This document shows, piece by piece, positions 1 to 9,479 of a stretch of 64,000 nt of DNA (its first letter is position 1; every line of letters begins with the position of its first letter). The DNA lies in the NCBI GenBank assembly GCA_017619585.1, contig JAFZSA010000006.1, forward strand, positions 43,658-107,657, written 5' to 3'. A program made the position numbers and the translations under genes. This DNA comes from Bacteroidaceae bacterium (GTDB lineage: Bacteria; Bacteroidota; Bacteroidia; Bacteroidales; Bacteroidaceae). Under the pieces are notes generated by a model that was not told the DNA's origin, made no database searches, and saw only the letters and a list, made by a program, of their open reading frames with translations.

Positions 1-2
1 CC

Positions 3-1559
3 CTGAGCTTCCACAGAACGGACCATAAGGAGGGTGCTGCTGCCTATTTGCGTGATTACCTAAGGCAGATTCTGATGGCCAAGAAGCCCCAGAGGTCTGA
101 TTATGCCAGTTGGCAAGACCAGAAGTTCTATGAAGATTCACTTGCCTGGGAGACGGATCCTGCATACGGGTGGTGCAATAAGAATGTAAAAAGAGATGGA
201 ACCAACTATAATATATATACAGACGGATTGAAAGTTTACACTACCATTGATTCCCGAATGCAGCAGTATGCGGAAGAGGCAGTAAGGAAACATGTGGTAG
301 ATGAACTTCAACCCGTATTCGAAAAGGAATTGAGGACTAACAAGAATGCCCCGTATGCCAGCTCATTGAGCGCAGATGAGGTTGCCAAGAAATTCCAGCG
401 TGCAAAACGTCAGTGTGCACGGTATATTCAGATGAAGGCAGAAGGATACTCCGAGTCCGAAATAGAAGACGCTTTCAATAAGCCTATAGAAATGACCGTT
501 TATACTCCTCACGGAGAAATAGATACCCTGATGAGCCCTTCAGACAGTCTCAAGTATTACAAACGATTCCTTAGATCAGGCTTTATGGTCATGGAAAACG
601 AGACGGGATATGTAAAGGCCTATGTAGGTGGAACGGATTTCTCTCATTTCCAGTATGATATGTGTACCCAAGGAAGAAGGCAGGTGGGCTCTACCATCAA
701 ACCTTATCTGTACTCTCTGGCTATGGAGAATGGTTGGAGTCCTTGTGATGAAGCTCCTAATATACAACAGACCTATCAGGTTGGTAATCAGACATGGACG
801 CCAAGAAATGACAGTAGGGCAAGATATGGCGAGATGGTTACACTGAAGTGGGGTTTGGCTATGAGTAACAACTGGATTTCAGCCTGGCTGATGAGCCAGC
901 TTTCTCCTTCTGCTCTTGTAAGACTTCTGCATGAGTATGGTATTCTGAATAAGGATATTGTACCATCTATGTCTCTTTGTCTGGGTCCCTGCGACATATC
1001 TGTCTCTGAAATGGTAGGTGCATACTCTGCTTTCCCCATGAAGGGCGTAAGAAGAATTCCTATGTATATTACCAGAATTGAGGATTCTGAAGGTAATATT
1101 GTTGCTGAGTTCCTGCCTCGTGTTCATGAGGTCATTTCAGAGGAATCATCCTACAAAATGATTACACTGATGCGTGGTGTTGTTGACAGTGGTACGGGTG
1201 GTAGAATGCGTAACAGATATAAGATATACGCCCCTATGGGTGGTAAGACTGGTACTACTAACATGAACTCTGACGGATGGTTCGTTGGATATACTCCCTC
1301 CCTTACGTTCGGTTCGTGGGTAGGCGGTGAAGAGCGTGACATACACTTTGCCGCAACAGCATATGGTCAGGGTTCTAATTCTGCCTTGCCCATAGCGGCA
1401 TACTTCCTGCAGAAAGTATATGCAGATAACAGCCTGCACTATTCTCCTACTGAGAATTTTGTTGTGCCAAGTAATTTTAATCCCTGTGCTTCCTATAATG
1501 ACGAGTTCGAAGATGGCGAGGAAATAGAGGAGGTAATGCTGGATAATTTATCTAATTAG
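3..1559 (+). CDS. Penicillin-binding protein 1A (class A), 5'-truncated
   Basis: This is the C-terminal part of a bifunctional peptidoglycan glycosyltransferase/DD-transpeptidase; the reading frame is open from base 3, so the gene starts before the window and the glycosyltransferase domain is missing here. The transpeptidase motifs are all present in order: SxxK as STIK with the catalytic Ser codon at 690-692, SxN as SNN near 864, and KTG at 1245-1253 followed by a typical DGWFVGYTP stretch. The fragment ends with an acidic tail (DEFEDGEEIEE), common in Bacteroidota homologues. The enzyme would sit in the inner membrane and cross-link peptidoglycan in the periplasm. An internal TTG at 48 is not a real start, because the homologous sequence continues upstream of it. 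Confidence 0.93.
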   Translation: MSFHRTDHKEGAAAYLRDYLRQILMAKKPQRSDYASWQDQKFYEDSLAWETDPAYGWCNKNVKRDGTNYNIYTDGLKVYTTIDSRMQQYAEEAVRKHVVDELQPVFEKELRTNKNAPYASSLSADEVAKKFQRAKRQCARYIQMKAEGYSESEIEDAFNKPIEMTVYTPHGEIDTLMSPSDSLKYYKRFLRSGFMVMENETGYVKAYVGGTDFSHFQYDMCTQGRRQVGSTIKPYLYSLAMENGWSPCDEAPNIQQTYQVGNQTWTPRNDSRARYGEMVTLKWGLAMSNNWISAWLMSQLSPSALVRLLHEYGILNKDIVPSMSLCLGPCDISVSEMVGAYSAFPMKGVRRIPMYITRIEDSEGNIVAEFLPRVHEVISEESSYKMITLMRGVVDSGTGGRMRNRYKIYAPMGGKTGTTNMNSDGWFVGYTPSLTFGSWVGGEERDIHFAATAYGQGSNSALPIAAYFLQKVYADNSLHYSPTENFVVPSNFNPCASYNDEFEDGEEIEEVMLDNLSN

Positions 1560-1608
1560 CGTGTGTCGGGGATATAGTTTAAAAACATTTAAAGTCTATT
1601 AGTTGATC

Positions 1609-1638
1609 TTGCAGTGTTGAACCATATAATTAAATTTG
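1609..1638 (+). promoter_or_regulatory. Bacteroidota-type promoter of the MORN gene
   Basis: TTG at 1609-1611 (-33) is followed after 19 bp by TAAATTTG at 1631-1638 (-7). Transcription would start near 1645, which excludes the GTG at 1614 as a start and supports the ATG at 1656. Confidence 0.65.
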
Positions 1639-1655
1639 TTGAAAATATATACAAA

Positions 1656-2789
1656 ATGAGTTTGTCAAAACAATATATACTTACATTTCTTCTGTTATTC
1701 TGTTCCCAGATTTATGCACAACAAATAAAAATAGGGAACTATACTTTTCCTGCAGGAGGAGGCGAATATCAGGGTGAGATGTTCAAGGGAAAACCTTACG
1801 GAAAGGGCACGACAAAATATCCCAATGGTGATTTCCATACGGGTAACTATGTAAAAGGAAAAAGAGAAGGTCATGGCGTCTATCAGTTCTCTGACGGTGA
1901 GAAATATGATGGAGAATGGTTCCAGGACCAACAGCATGGATTCGGCACTTATTATTTCTCGAACAATAATCGGTATGAGGGTCTGTGGTTCCGCGACTAT
2001 CAGGAAGGAGAGGGAACCATGTATTACTACAACGGTGATGTTTATAAAGGCGAATGGGTTCAGGACAAGAGAGACGGTAAGGGAATATATACTCATGCCA
2101 ATGGAGCCTATTATAGCGGTCACTGGAAGGCTGATATGCGAGACGGTTATGGCGTCTATGACTGGCACAATGGTGACAAATACGAAGGTAATTGGAAGGA
2201 AAACAAGAAGAACGGCAAGGGAACTTATACATATGCTTCAGGCGATTCCTATACGGGTGATTGGTTGAATGACCAGAAACATGGTAAAGGCATTTACATC
2301 TTTGCCGACGGAACAAAGTATGAGGGACAATATCAACATGGAGAAAGAACCGGAGAAGGAATTTCCACTTTGCCAAACGGTGATAAATACGTTGGCCATT
2401 TCCTGAATGGAGAAAGAACGGGTTATGGTACATGTACATGGAATTCCGGAGCAACATATATAGGAAACTGGAAATCAGACAAGCCTCACGGGGCAGGCAA
2501 ATACACATGGGCTAACGGAGATGTCTATGATGGTAATTGGGTAAATGGTCTGATGGAAGGAAATGGTATACTCCGCCAGGCTGATGGCGTCAAATTCAAA
2601 GGCAGATTCCAGAAGGGAATGAAAGAAGGCTTCGGTATCCAGGAAGATGCCAATGGCGTAAGATCCGAGGGCGAATACCATTTGGGTAAACGTAACGGCG
2701 AATTTGTTGAGAAAGACAAAACCGGTACAATTATAAGAAAAGTAACGTACTTAAACGGTGAAGTAAGAACGACTTCAGAACAGAATTAA
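1656..2789 (+). CDS. Secreted MORN-repeat protein
   Basis: A 377-residue protein with an N-terminal signal peptide (hydrophobic stretch ending SQIYAQQ) followed by about 14 consecutive MORN repeats of 23 residues, each of the form Y-x-G-x-W-x(4-5)-hydrophilic-G-x-G-x-Y-x(4)-G-D/x. The repeats fill almost the whole mature protein, ending in a short charged tail. MORN repeats form extended beta-hairpin rods; in bacteria their ligands are mostly unknown, although lipid and peptidoglycan binding have been proposed for family members. The reading frame is open from a GTG at 1614, but the promoter -7 box lies downstream of it and the signal peptide begins at the ATG at 1656. It stands alone between a PBP gene and glgB. 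The function is not known. Confidence 0.88.
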   Translation: MSLSKQYILTFLLLFCSQIYAQQIKIGNYTFPAGGGEYQGEMFKGKPYGKGTTKYPNGDFHTGNYVKGKREGHGVYQFSDGEKYDGEWFQDQQHGFGTYYFSNNNRYEGLWFRDYQEGEGTMYYYNGDVYKGEWVQDKRDGKGIYTHANGAYYSGHWKADMRDGYGVYDWHNGDKYEGNWKENKKNGKGTYTYASGDSYTGDWLNDQKHGKGIYIFADGTKYEGQYQHGERTGEGISTLPNGDKYVGHFLNGERTGYGTCTWNSGATYIGNWKSDKPHGAGKYTWANGDVYDGNWVNGLMEGNGILRQADGVKFKGRFQKGMKEGFGIQEDANGVRSEGEYHLGKRNGEFVEKDKTGTIIRKVTYLNGEVRTTSEQN

Positions 2790-2837
2790 CAATCCACTAA
2801 AAACATAACTTTAGATTTAAATAAAAACTTATACATT

Positions 2838-4928
2838 ATGGCACGCACCAAAGCTACCACCAAGAAAACCGCAACAAATGTAACGAAAAAGGCAAAGAGT
2901 CCTTCTTGTGTTACACCGCGTCAGCTTAAGCTAATCAAGAATGACGCATATTTGGAACCTTTTTCTGATGCAATAAACGGCAGATATCAGGCTGCTATAG
3001 ACAAGAAAATTGAGTTAGTTGGCGAAAAGGGAAGTCTTAATGATTTTGCCACAGGTTATCTCTACTTCGGTCTGCACAAAACTGAAGATTCATGGATTCT
3101 AAGAGAATGGGCGCCCAATGCTATTGATATCTTTGTTGTAGGAGATTTTAATGACTGGAAAGAAAGTGCCAAATATGCTATGAAACGCATAAAGGGAACT
3201 GGAAACTGGGAAATCAAAATCAAGAACAAGAACTTCCGTCACGGAACCCACTTCAAACTGATGATTCATTGGGATGGCGGTTGTGGCGAGCGTATTCCTG
3301 CATGGGCAACCAGAGTCGTTCAGGATCCTGAAACACATTTGTTCAGTGCTCAGGTTTGGGATCCCGAAGAGAAGTTTGTCTGGCAGAATCCCAAGTTTAA
3401 GCCAGAGACAGACCCGTTGTTGATATATGAATGCCACATTGGAATGGGGCAGGATGCAGAAAAGGTAGGTACCTATACTGAGTTCCGTGATAATGTCTTA
3501 CCACGTATAGCAAAGTTAGGCTACAATTGCATACAGATAATGGCTATCCAGGAACATCCTTATTATGGGAGTTTCGGCTATCATGTAAGCAGTTTCTTTG
3601 CTGCAAGCAGCAGATTCGGTACGCCAGAAGAATTAAAGTCTTTGATTGATGCGGCTCATGCCAAAGGCATTGCTGTCATTATGGATATTGTACACAGCCA
3701 TGCTGTCAAAAACGAGAATGAAGGATTGGGTAACTTTGCAGGTGACCCTAACCAATATTTCTATCAGGGCGCTTTGCATGAGCATCCCGCATGGGATAGT
3801 CTTTGTTTCGACTATGGCAAGAATGAAGTCCTGCACTTCTTGCTTTCTAACTGCAAATACTGGCTTGAAGAATATCACTTTGACGGTTTCCGCTTTGATG
3901 GTGTTACTTCAATGCTCTACTATAGCCATGGATTAGGTGAGAGTTTCTGCGAATATGCCGATTATTACAACGGACATCAAGATGGAAACGCTATTACATA
4001 TCTGACGTTGGCAAACGATCTGATACATCAGGTCAACAAACATGCTATAACTATTGCCGAAGAGGTTAGTGGTATGCCAGGTCTGGCAGCTCCGATTAAG
4101 GATGGAGGCTACGGTTTTGACTACCGAATGGCTATGAACATTCCTGATTTCTGGATTAAGACCATCAAGGAGCTAAAGGATGAGGACTGGAAACCAAGTG
4201 CAATGCTTTGGGAATTAACCAATCGTAGAAAAGACGAGAAAACAATCTCTTATGCCGAGTCTCATGATCAGGCGCTTGTGGGAGACAAAACTATCATCTT
4301 CCGTCTAATAGATGCTGATATGTATTGGCATTTCAAGAAAGGTGATCAGACTTCTTCTGTAGAACGTGGTATTGCTTTACATAAGATGATTCGTTTGCTT
4401 ACTGCGACTACCATAAATGGCGGTTATCTGAACTTCATGGGTAATGAGTTCGGACATCCAGAATGGATTGACTTCCCACGTGAAGGTAATGGCTGGAGTT
4501 ATAAGTATGCACGTAGGCAATGGAATCTTGTAGATGATAAATCTCTGTGTTATCATTATTTGAATGATTTTGATATTGCCATGCTGAAGATTATCAAAAA
4601 GCAAAAGCATTTCGAGAAACAGCCTGTTCAGGAAATCTGTCATAATGATGGTGATCAGGTTTTTGCCTATCAACGTGGTGACTTGCTGTTCTTCTTCAAC
4701 TTCAGCCCGACAAGGTCATATTGCGGCTACGGATTCATGGTTAAGCAGGGATCTTATGAGTATCTGCTCAACACGGATGATGTGTCCTTTGGCGGTAATG
4801 GCTTTAATGATGATAAATTAACTCATTTGACAAACTATGATAATGTCTTGGCACGTGACAATAAGGGGTGGCTTCAATTATACTTGCCTGCCCGAACTGC
4901 CTGCGTGCTGAAAAAGGTAAAAGATTAA
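2838..4928 (+). CDS. glgB: 1,4-alpha-glucan branching enzyme, eukaryote-like GH13_8 type
   Basis: A 696-residue enzyme that makes alpha-1,6 branches in glycogen in the cytoplasm. After a Lys/Thr-rich N-terminus comes a CBM48-like domain (around residues 75-175, with VGDFNDW) and then the GH13 barrel. Conserved region I is DIVHSHAV; the catalytic nucleophile is Asp354 in GFRFDGVTSM, the acid/base Glu408 in AEEVSG, and the transition-state Asp477 in ESHDQ. The stretch from YYGSFGYHVSSFFAASSRFG onwards resembles eukaryotic branching enzymes (subfamily GH13_8) more than the E. coli GlgB type. The aminotransferase gene follows after 31 nt, suggesting co-transcription. No glycogen synthase or ADP-glucose pyrophosphorylase is in the window. 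Confidence 0.93.
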   Translation: MARTKATTKKTATNVTKKAKSPSCVTPRQLKLIKNDAYLEPFSDAINGRYQAAIDKKIELVGEKGSLNDFATGYLYFGLHKTEDSWILREWAPNAIDIFVVGDFNDWKESAKYAMKRIKGTGNWEIKIKNKNFRHGTHFKLMIHWDGGCGERIPAWATRVVQDPETHLFSAQVWDPEEKFVWQNPKFKPETDPLLIYECHIGMGQDAEKVGTYTEFRDNVLPRIAKLGYNCIQIMAIQEHPYYGSFGYHVSSFFAASSRFGTPEELKSLIDAAHAKGIAVIMDIVHSHAVKNENEGLGNFAGDPNQYFYQGALHEHPAWDSLCFDYGKNEVLHFLLSNCKYWLEEYHFDGFRFDGVTSMLYYSHGLGESFCEYADYYNGHQDGNAITYLTLANDLIHQVNKHAITIAEEVSGMPGLAAPIKDGGYGFDYRMAMNIPDFWIKTIKELKDEDWKPSAMLWELTNRRKDEKTISYAESHDQALVGDKTIIFRLIDADMYWHFKKGDQTSSVERGIALHKMIRLLTATTINGGYLNFMGNEFGHPEWIDFPREGNGWSYKYARRQWNLVDDKSLCYHYLNDFDIAMLKIIKKQKHFEKQPVQEICHNDGDQVFAYQRGDLLFFFNFSPTRSYCGYGFMVKQGSYEYLLNTDDVSFGGNGFNDDKLTHLTNYDNVLARDNKGWLQLYLPARTACVLKKVKD

Positions 4929-4959
4929 TAATAACTCATATTAGAAATAACGATTAAAG

Positions 4960-6162
4960 ATGCCAAAAATTTCTGTACGTGGATTTGAGATGCCCGAGTC
5001 GCCAATTCGTAAATTGGCACCATTGGCTTTTGCGGCTAAAGAACGTGGAGTTCATGTCTATCATCTTAATATTGGTCAGCCTGACCTCCCAACTCCTAAG
5101 GCGGCACTCGATGCAATCCATAACATAGACCGTAAGATCCTTGAATACAGTCCAAGTCAGGGATATCTTAGTTACAGAAAAAAACTTGTAAATTATTACG
5201 CAAAATACAATATCAACCTCACAGCTGACGATATTATTATCACCAGTGGCGGTTCTGAGGCTGTGTTGTTCTCATTCCTGGCATGTCTGAATCCTGGTGA
5301 CGAGATTATTGTTCCCGAGCCAGCTTATGCCAACTATATGGCATTTGCAATATCTGCCGGTGCAGTAATCCGTACGATTGCCACTACCATCGAGGAGGGT
5401 TTTTCTCTGCCTAAGGTTGAGAAATTCGAGGAGTTGATTAATGAGAAGACTCGTGCCATTCTGATATGCAATCCGAACAACCCAACAGGATACTTGTATA
5501 CCAGACGCGAGATGAACCAGATTCGTGATTTGGTTAAGAAGTACGATCTGTATCTTTTCTCTGACGAGGTATACCGTGAGTTTATCTATACTGGAAGTCC
5601 CTATATCAGCGCATGTCATCTGGAAGGTATAGAAAACAACGTTGTATTGATTGACTCTGTCAGCAAACGATATAGTGAGTGTGGAATCAGAATAGGTGCT
5701 CTCATTACCAAAAACCAGGAGGTACGTAAGGCTGTCATGAAATTCTGCCAGGCTCGTTTGAGTCCTCCACTTATTGGTCAGATTGCTGCAGAAGCCAGCT
5801 TGGATGAGCCGGAAGAGTATAGTCGTGAAGTATATGACGAGTATGTAGAGCGCAGAAAATGTCTTATTGACGGACTGAATCGTATTCCAGGTGTTTACAG
5901 TCCCATTCCTATGGGGGCCTTCTATACGGTTGCAAAACTGCCTGTTGACGATGCCGAAAAGTTCTGTGCTTGGTGCTTGAGCGATTTCAACTACGAAGGA
6001 GAAACTGTTATGATGGCTCCTGCCGCAGGTTTCTATACAACTCCAGGTTCTGGTAGAGATGAAGTCCGTCTGGCATATGTGCTCAAGAAGGAGGACTTAA
6101 CTCGTGCCCTTTTTGTATTGCGTAAAGCTCTCGAGGCTTATCCTGGTACAACGCTCAAGTAA
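4960..6162 (+). CDS. PLP-dependent class I/II aminotransferase
   Basis: A 400-residue fold-type I aminotransferase of the aspartate/aromatic transaminase superfamily. The Schiff-base lysine is Lys236 in DSVSKRYSECG, the phosphate-binding Arg follows in GIRIGAL, and the cofactor-contacting segment ICNPNNPTG is present, as is the N-terminal LNIGQPDLPTP substrate-arm motif. Substrate cannot be told from sequence; aspartate, aromatic or alanine-type activity are all possible. It sits between glgB (31 nt) and a LolC/E-like permease (25 nt), all on the same strand, so the three are probably one transcript, though no functional link is obvious. Confidence 0.88.
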   Translation: MPKISVRGFEMPESPIRKLAPLAFAAKERGVHVYHLNIGQPDLPTPKAALDAIHNIDRKILEYSPSQGYLSYRKKLVNYYAKYNINLTADDIIITSGGSEAVLFSFLACLNPGDEIIVPEPAYANYMAFAISAGAVIRTIATTIEEGFSLPKVEKFEELINEKTRAILICNPNNPTGYLYTRREMNQIRDLVKKYDLYLFSDEVYREFIYTGSPYISACHLEGIENNVVLIDSVSKRYSECGIRIGALITKNQEVRKAVMKFCQARLSPPLIGQIAAEASLDEPEEYSREVYDEYVERRKCLIDGLNRIPGVYSPIPMGAFYTVAKLPVDDAEKFCAWCLSDFNYEGETVMMAPAAGFYTTPGSGRDEVRLAYVLKKEDLTRALFVLRKALEAYPGTTLK

Positions 6163-6187
6163 TAACATTTAATTTACATAGAGGGAT

Positions 6188-7429
6188 ATGTTTACATGGT
6201 TTATAGCAAGTCGATTGTTCCGACATTCTGACGATGTTAAACGTGTCTCTAAACCGGCCATACGTATTGCAACACTTGGTGTTGCAGTAGGTGTGGCTAT
6301 TATGTTATTAAGTACTGGCGTTGTTTTAGCCTTCCAAAGCGAGATCAAGAACAAAGTTCTTGGCTTTGGCTCTCATATTCAGGTTATAAATTACGATAGT
6401 CAGAATTCTGAACAATATAAGCCTATTGTTTTCAACCAGGAAACCTTTTCGGTTCTTGATTCTGTTCCTGGTGCACAGACTGTTTCTCCATTCTGCATAA
6501 AACCTGGTATGCTTAAGACGGACAATTCGTTCAGAGGTGTTATGTTTAAAGGAGTAGGAGAGCGTTATGATTACAGTTTCTTCCGTAAACATCTTATTGA
6601 TGGAGAGATTGCCTCTTTCCCTGATACGTCAACTACGGGCAAGCTTATCATCTCCCAGTCGCTCTCCAAACAGATGTCCCTTAAGGTGGGCTCTGATGTA
6701 TATGCTTATTTCTTTGAGGATAGAGTTAAAGCACGTAAGTTCAAGGTTTCTGCTATCTATTGCACTAATCTGACCGACTTCGACAATAAACTTGTATTTA
6801 CAGATGTTTCTACAGTACAGAAACTTCTTGGTTTTGATACCTATCAGTATTCAGGGGCAGAAATCTGGTTAAGTGACTTTTCTCAGTTGCCAGAAGCATC
6901 GTCTTATATTATAAATAAGGTAAACAGAACACAAGACCCTTATGGAGCGTATTATACCAGTATGAGTATATACGAGATGTATCCCCAAATCTTTGCATGG
7001 CTACAGTTGCTGGATCTGGATGTTTGGGTTATTCTTATCCTTATGGTTTGTGTTGCAGGTGTGACTATGATAAGTGGATTGCTTATCATTATACTTGAGC
7101 GTACAAACTTTATTGGAATTCTGAAGGCACTTGGTGCAAGCAATTCGCGTATGCGTCATATCTTCCTTTATTTCAGCTTCTTTGTCATCTTGCGTGGCAT
7201 GTTATACGGTAACATCTTGGCATTTGCCCTTATTTTCATACAGCAACAATGGCATTTGATACACTTGGATCCGACTGTATATTATGTAGAAGCTGTTCCT
7301 GTAACTGTTGATTGGGCTTTCTTTACGATAATAAATGTTGCAACACTCGTTATTTGTGTATTGGCACTTGTTATCCCCAGTTATCTTATTTCAAATATTC
7401 ATCCAGCAAAGAGTATTCGTTTTGAATGA
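6188..7429 (+). CDS. LolC/LolE/FtsX-type ABC transporter permease
   Basis: A 413-residue inner-membrane protein with the MacB/FtsX architecture: one transmembrane segment near residues 30-50 (GVAVGVAIMLLSTGVVLAF), a large periplasmic domain to about residue 270, then three transmembrane segments (around 275-300, 325-350 and 375-400) ending with SNIHPAKSIRFE. The N-terminus FTWFIASRLF and the C-terminal P-A-x-S motif are typical of LolC/LolE proteins, which move lipoproteins from the inner membrane to the LolA carrier. The partner ATPase (LolD) is not adjacent, as is usual in Bacteroidota. The stop codon lies one base from the stop of the convergent prmA gene, leaving no room for a terminator. 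Confidence 0.85.
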   Translation: MFTWFIASRLFRHSDDVKRVSKPAIRIATLGVAVGVAIMLLSTGVVLAFQSEIKNKVLGFGSHIQVINYDSQNSEQYKPIVFNQETFSVLDSVPGAQTVSPFCIKPGMLKTDNSFRGVMFKGVGERYDYSFFRKHLIDGEIASFPDTSTTGKLIISQSLSKQMSLKVGSDVYAYFFEDRVKARKFKVSAIYCTNLTDFDNKLVFTDVSTVQKLLGFDTYQYSGAEIWLSDFSQLPEASSYIINKVNRTQDPYGAYYTSMSIYEMYPQIFAWLQLLDLDVWVILILMVCVAGVTMISGLLIIILERTNFIGILKALGASNSRMRHIFLYFSFFVILRGMLYGNILAFALIFIQQQWHLIHLDPTVYYVEAVPVTVDWAFFTIINVATLVICVLALVIPSYLISNIHPAKSIRFE

Positions 7430-7430
7430 T

Positions 7431-8279
7431 CTACTGTTTCTCCAAGAGAAGCATACACCAGTTTTCGTCGCTCTCTTTCTTAATCAGCTTTAGGTTTTCT
7501 TTTTGTGCTGCTTCCAGTAATACTGGTACATCTTCTGTGTAGAAACCACTCAGTAACATCTGCCCCTTGGGTGATAACTTGCTACTGAAGGCGTGCAGAT
7601 CGTTTAGCAGGATGTTTCTGTTAATGTTGGCTATCAGCAAGTCGGCATTTCCTGTTTTCGTCAGGACTGTTGAATCTCCTTCCTCTACAGTTATTTTATT
7701 TTGTACCCCATTCAAAAGAATGTTATCACGAGTATTTTCAACACTCCATTCGTCAATGTCATAGGCAAATACACTTGCAGCTCCTCTTTTGATACACATA
7801 ATGGAAAGTATGCCGGTACCTGTGCCTGCATCAATAATCTTTTTGTCTGTAAGGTCTTGAGTAGCTAACTCACGTAATATCATACGAGTGGTTTGGTGAC
7901 TTCCTGTTCCAAAAGCCAGTTTGGGGGATATAATGATGTCATAGGGTAGAACGGGTACATCCGTATGCTTTACGTCATGAATTACAATAGTATTATCTAT
8001 TATGATGGGGTGAAAGCCTTCTTCTTCCCATACGGCATTCCAATCTTCGTATTTTGCTTCTGCTATGCCGTATTTTATACTTACATCCGTAAAGGGGAAT
8101 TCCTCTATTGTCTGTCTTAGCCTTTCTTCGTCAAATAAGGGCTTCTGAATATAGGCTTGTAATCCTTTGTCCGTTGGAACGAAGGACTCAAATTCAATCT
8201 CTGCCAATGATGCGGACAAGACATCGCTATAAGCCTCTATGTATGGCTTTATGTTGAAGTTTACCTCGTAGTATTTCAT
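7431..8279 (-). CDS. prmA: Ribosomal protein L11 methyltransferase
   Basis: A 282-residue SAM-dependent methyltransferase expected to trimethylate ribosomal protein L11. The SAM-binding motif I is IIDAGTGTGILSI; motif IV reads LIANINRNIL, the N-x-N form typical of PrmA; and GTGSHQTTRM upstream is a family hallmark. An upstream in-frame TTG at 8291 exists, but the ATG at 8279 (MKYYEVNF) matches the start of Bacteroidota homologues. The gene converges on the LolC/E-like permease with a single base between the two stop codons. Confidence 0.93.
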   Translation of the reverse strand: MKYYEVNFNIKPYIEAYSDVLSASLAEIEFESFVPTDKGLQAYIQKPLFDEERLRQTIEEFPFTDVSIKYGIAEAKYEDWNAVWEEEGFHPIIIDNTIVIHDVKHTDVPVLPYDIIISPKLAFGTGSHQTTRMILRELATQDLTDKKIIDAGTGTGILSIMCIKRGAASVFAYDIDEWSVENTRDNILLNGVQNKITVEEGDSTVLTKTGNADLLIANINRNILLNDLHAFSSKLSPKGQMLLSGFYTEDVPVLLEAAQKENLKLIKKESDENWCMLLLEKQ

Positions 8280-8347
8280 AACAGAATGCAAAAATACATA
8301 TATTTTTGTAACTGGGGAAATTTCCTCGCCAAATTAGGTAAAATCCT

Positions 8348-8379
8348 TTTGGCTATTTCGTTTAATACTTCTACCTTTG
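8348..8379 (+). promoter_or_regulatory. Bacteroidota-type promoter of the aromatic/Gly-rich secreted protein
   Basis: TTTG at 8348-8351 and TACCTTTG at 8372-8379 are separated by 20 bp, matching the -33/-7 consensus. The ATG follows at 8408. Confidence 0.75.
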
Positions 8380-8407
8380 TATCATAAACAAATAAAACCA
8401 TAGTGTT

Positions 8408-9475
8408 ATGAAGTTTTTGTATCTTTTTCTTTTGTCGGTTTGGGGTCTTTCTGCAACTGTTCATGCACAAGACATAGATGATGATATGTACTTTGTTTCC
8501 AGCAAGAAGGAAGTTGCAAAATCTGTTGCTAAGACAACAAAGAACAAGTCCACCTACAAGGATGTATCAAATATTGTTACTTCCGAAGAGTATGAAGATG
8601 CCAATGTTGACTACCATACCGGACAACTGCGTGATGTAGATGATTACAACAGACGTGGTAATTTGGTTAACAATGGACAAGTTGTAGCCAAGTTGGTTAA
8701 TGACACCTTATATGTATTCAGCAATGATAGCACTAGTCAGAAGACATATGTATATGGTAGTGAGGCAGAATCTGGTAGCAATTACTATGATGATGATAAC
8801 TCCTACTATGATGACTATGTTCTGACTTCTCGTTTAGGTCGTTACCACAGTGTTCATTTTATTGACCCATGGTATTGGGATTATTGCTATGGATGGTATG
8901 ATCCCTGGTATGACCCATGGTACGGATGGTATGCCCCCTATTACCGTCACGGCTTCTATAGCTGGTATGACTGGGGATTGTATCATCGTCCTTCATGGTA
9001 TTTTGGCTGGGGTGGTTACATACATTATCCTTCATATCACCATCATGGAGGTATAAGTCATCATCCGAGTAGTCTTCCTATTCGTTATGGAGGACAACGA
9101 ATGGCTGGCTATACCAGCAGAGGTAATCGCACTGGTCTGTCTGTCCCTTCTCGCAATGACCGAAACACTGTTTCTACACGCGGAAATATTTCAACGCGTC
9201 AAGGAAATGTAAGATCAACTACTGAGCGTAATGTCTCTTCACGTTCTGACAGAGGAATTTCACGTGGGGAAAGAGGCTCATCACGTACAGAGTCATCATC
9301 CAGAACATACGAATCCAGCCGTTCTTCTTCATCCTCATCTCGCAGTTCGTCTGTAAGTGGCGGCTTTGGTGGTAGTTCCAGAGGTGGTAGCTTCGGAAGC
9401 GGTGGTAGTTTTGGAGGAGGATCACGTGGTGGTGGCTTTAGTGGTGGCGGTGCCTCTCGTGGTGGACGCAGATAA
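8408..9475 (+). CDS. Secreted Tyr/Trp-rich, Ser/Gly/Arg-rich protein, function unknown
   Basis: A 355-residue exported protein that I do not recognise as a characterised family. It has a signal peptide (to about residue 21, ATVHAQ), an acidic/polar region with a Tyr-Asp cluster (SNYYDDDNSYYDDY, around residues 125-140), and then a striking aromatic block (about 150-215) with repeated WYDPWYDPWYGWY and His/Tyr-rich segments. The last 120 residues are low complexity: repeated S-R-x then SSSSSRSSS, then GGSSRGGSFGSGG-type glycine repeats ending in GGRR. This composition suggests a disordered, possibly self-associating surface or periplasmic protein. It has its own promoter and is followed after 53 nt by the FadL-like porin gene. 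A Pro-rich reading frame on the opposite strand is only the complement of the Gly codons. Confidence 0.8.
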   Translation: MKFLYLFLLSVWGLSATVHAQDIDDDMYFVSSKKEVAKSVAKTTKNKSTYKDVSNIVTSEEYEDANVDYHTGQLRDVDDYNRRGNLVNNGQVVAKLVNDTLYVFSNDSTSQKTYVYGSEAESGSNYYDDDNSYYDDYVLTSRLGRYHSVHFIDPWYWDYCYGWYDPWYDPWYGWYAPYYRHGFYSWYDWGLYHRPSWYFGWGGYIHYPSYHHHGGISHHPSSLPIRYGGQRMAGYTSRGNRTGLSVPSRNDRNTVSTRGNISTRQGNVRSTTERNVSSRSDRGISRGERGSSRTESSSRTYESSRSSSSSSRSSSVSGGFGGSSRGGSFGSGGSFGGGSRGGGFSGGGASRGGRR

Positions 9476-9479
9476 GACT

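Noticed and set aside
1695..2508. Long minus-strand open frames opposite the MORN gene
   Set aside because: They are produced by the periodic codon pattern of the repeats; no promoter, start context or family match.
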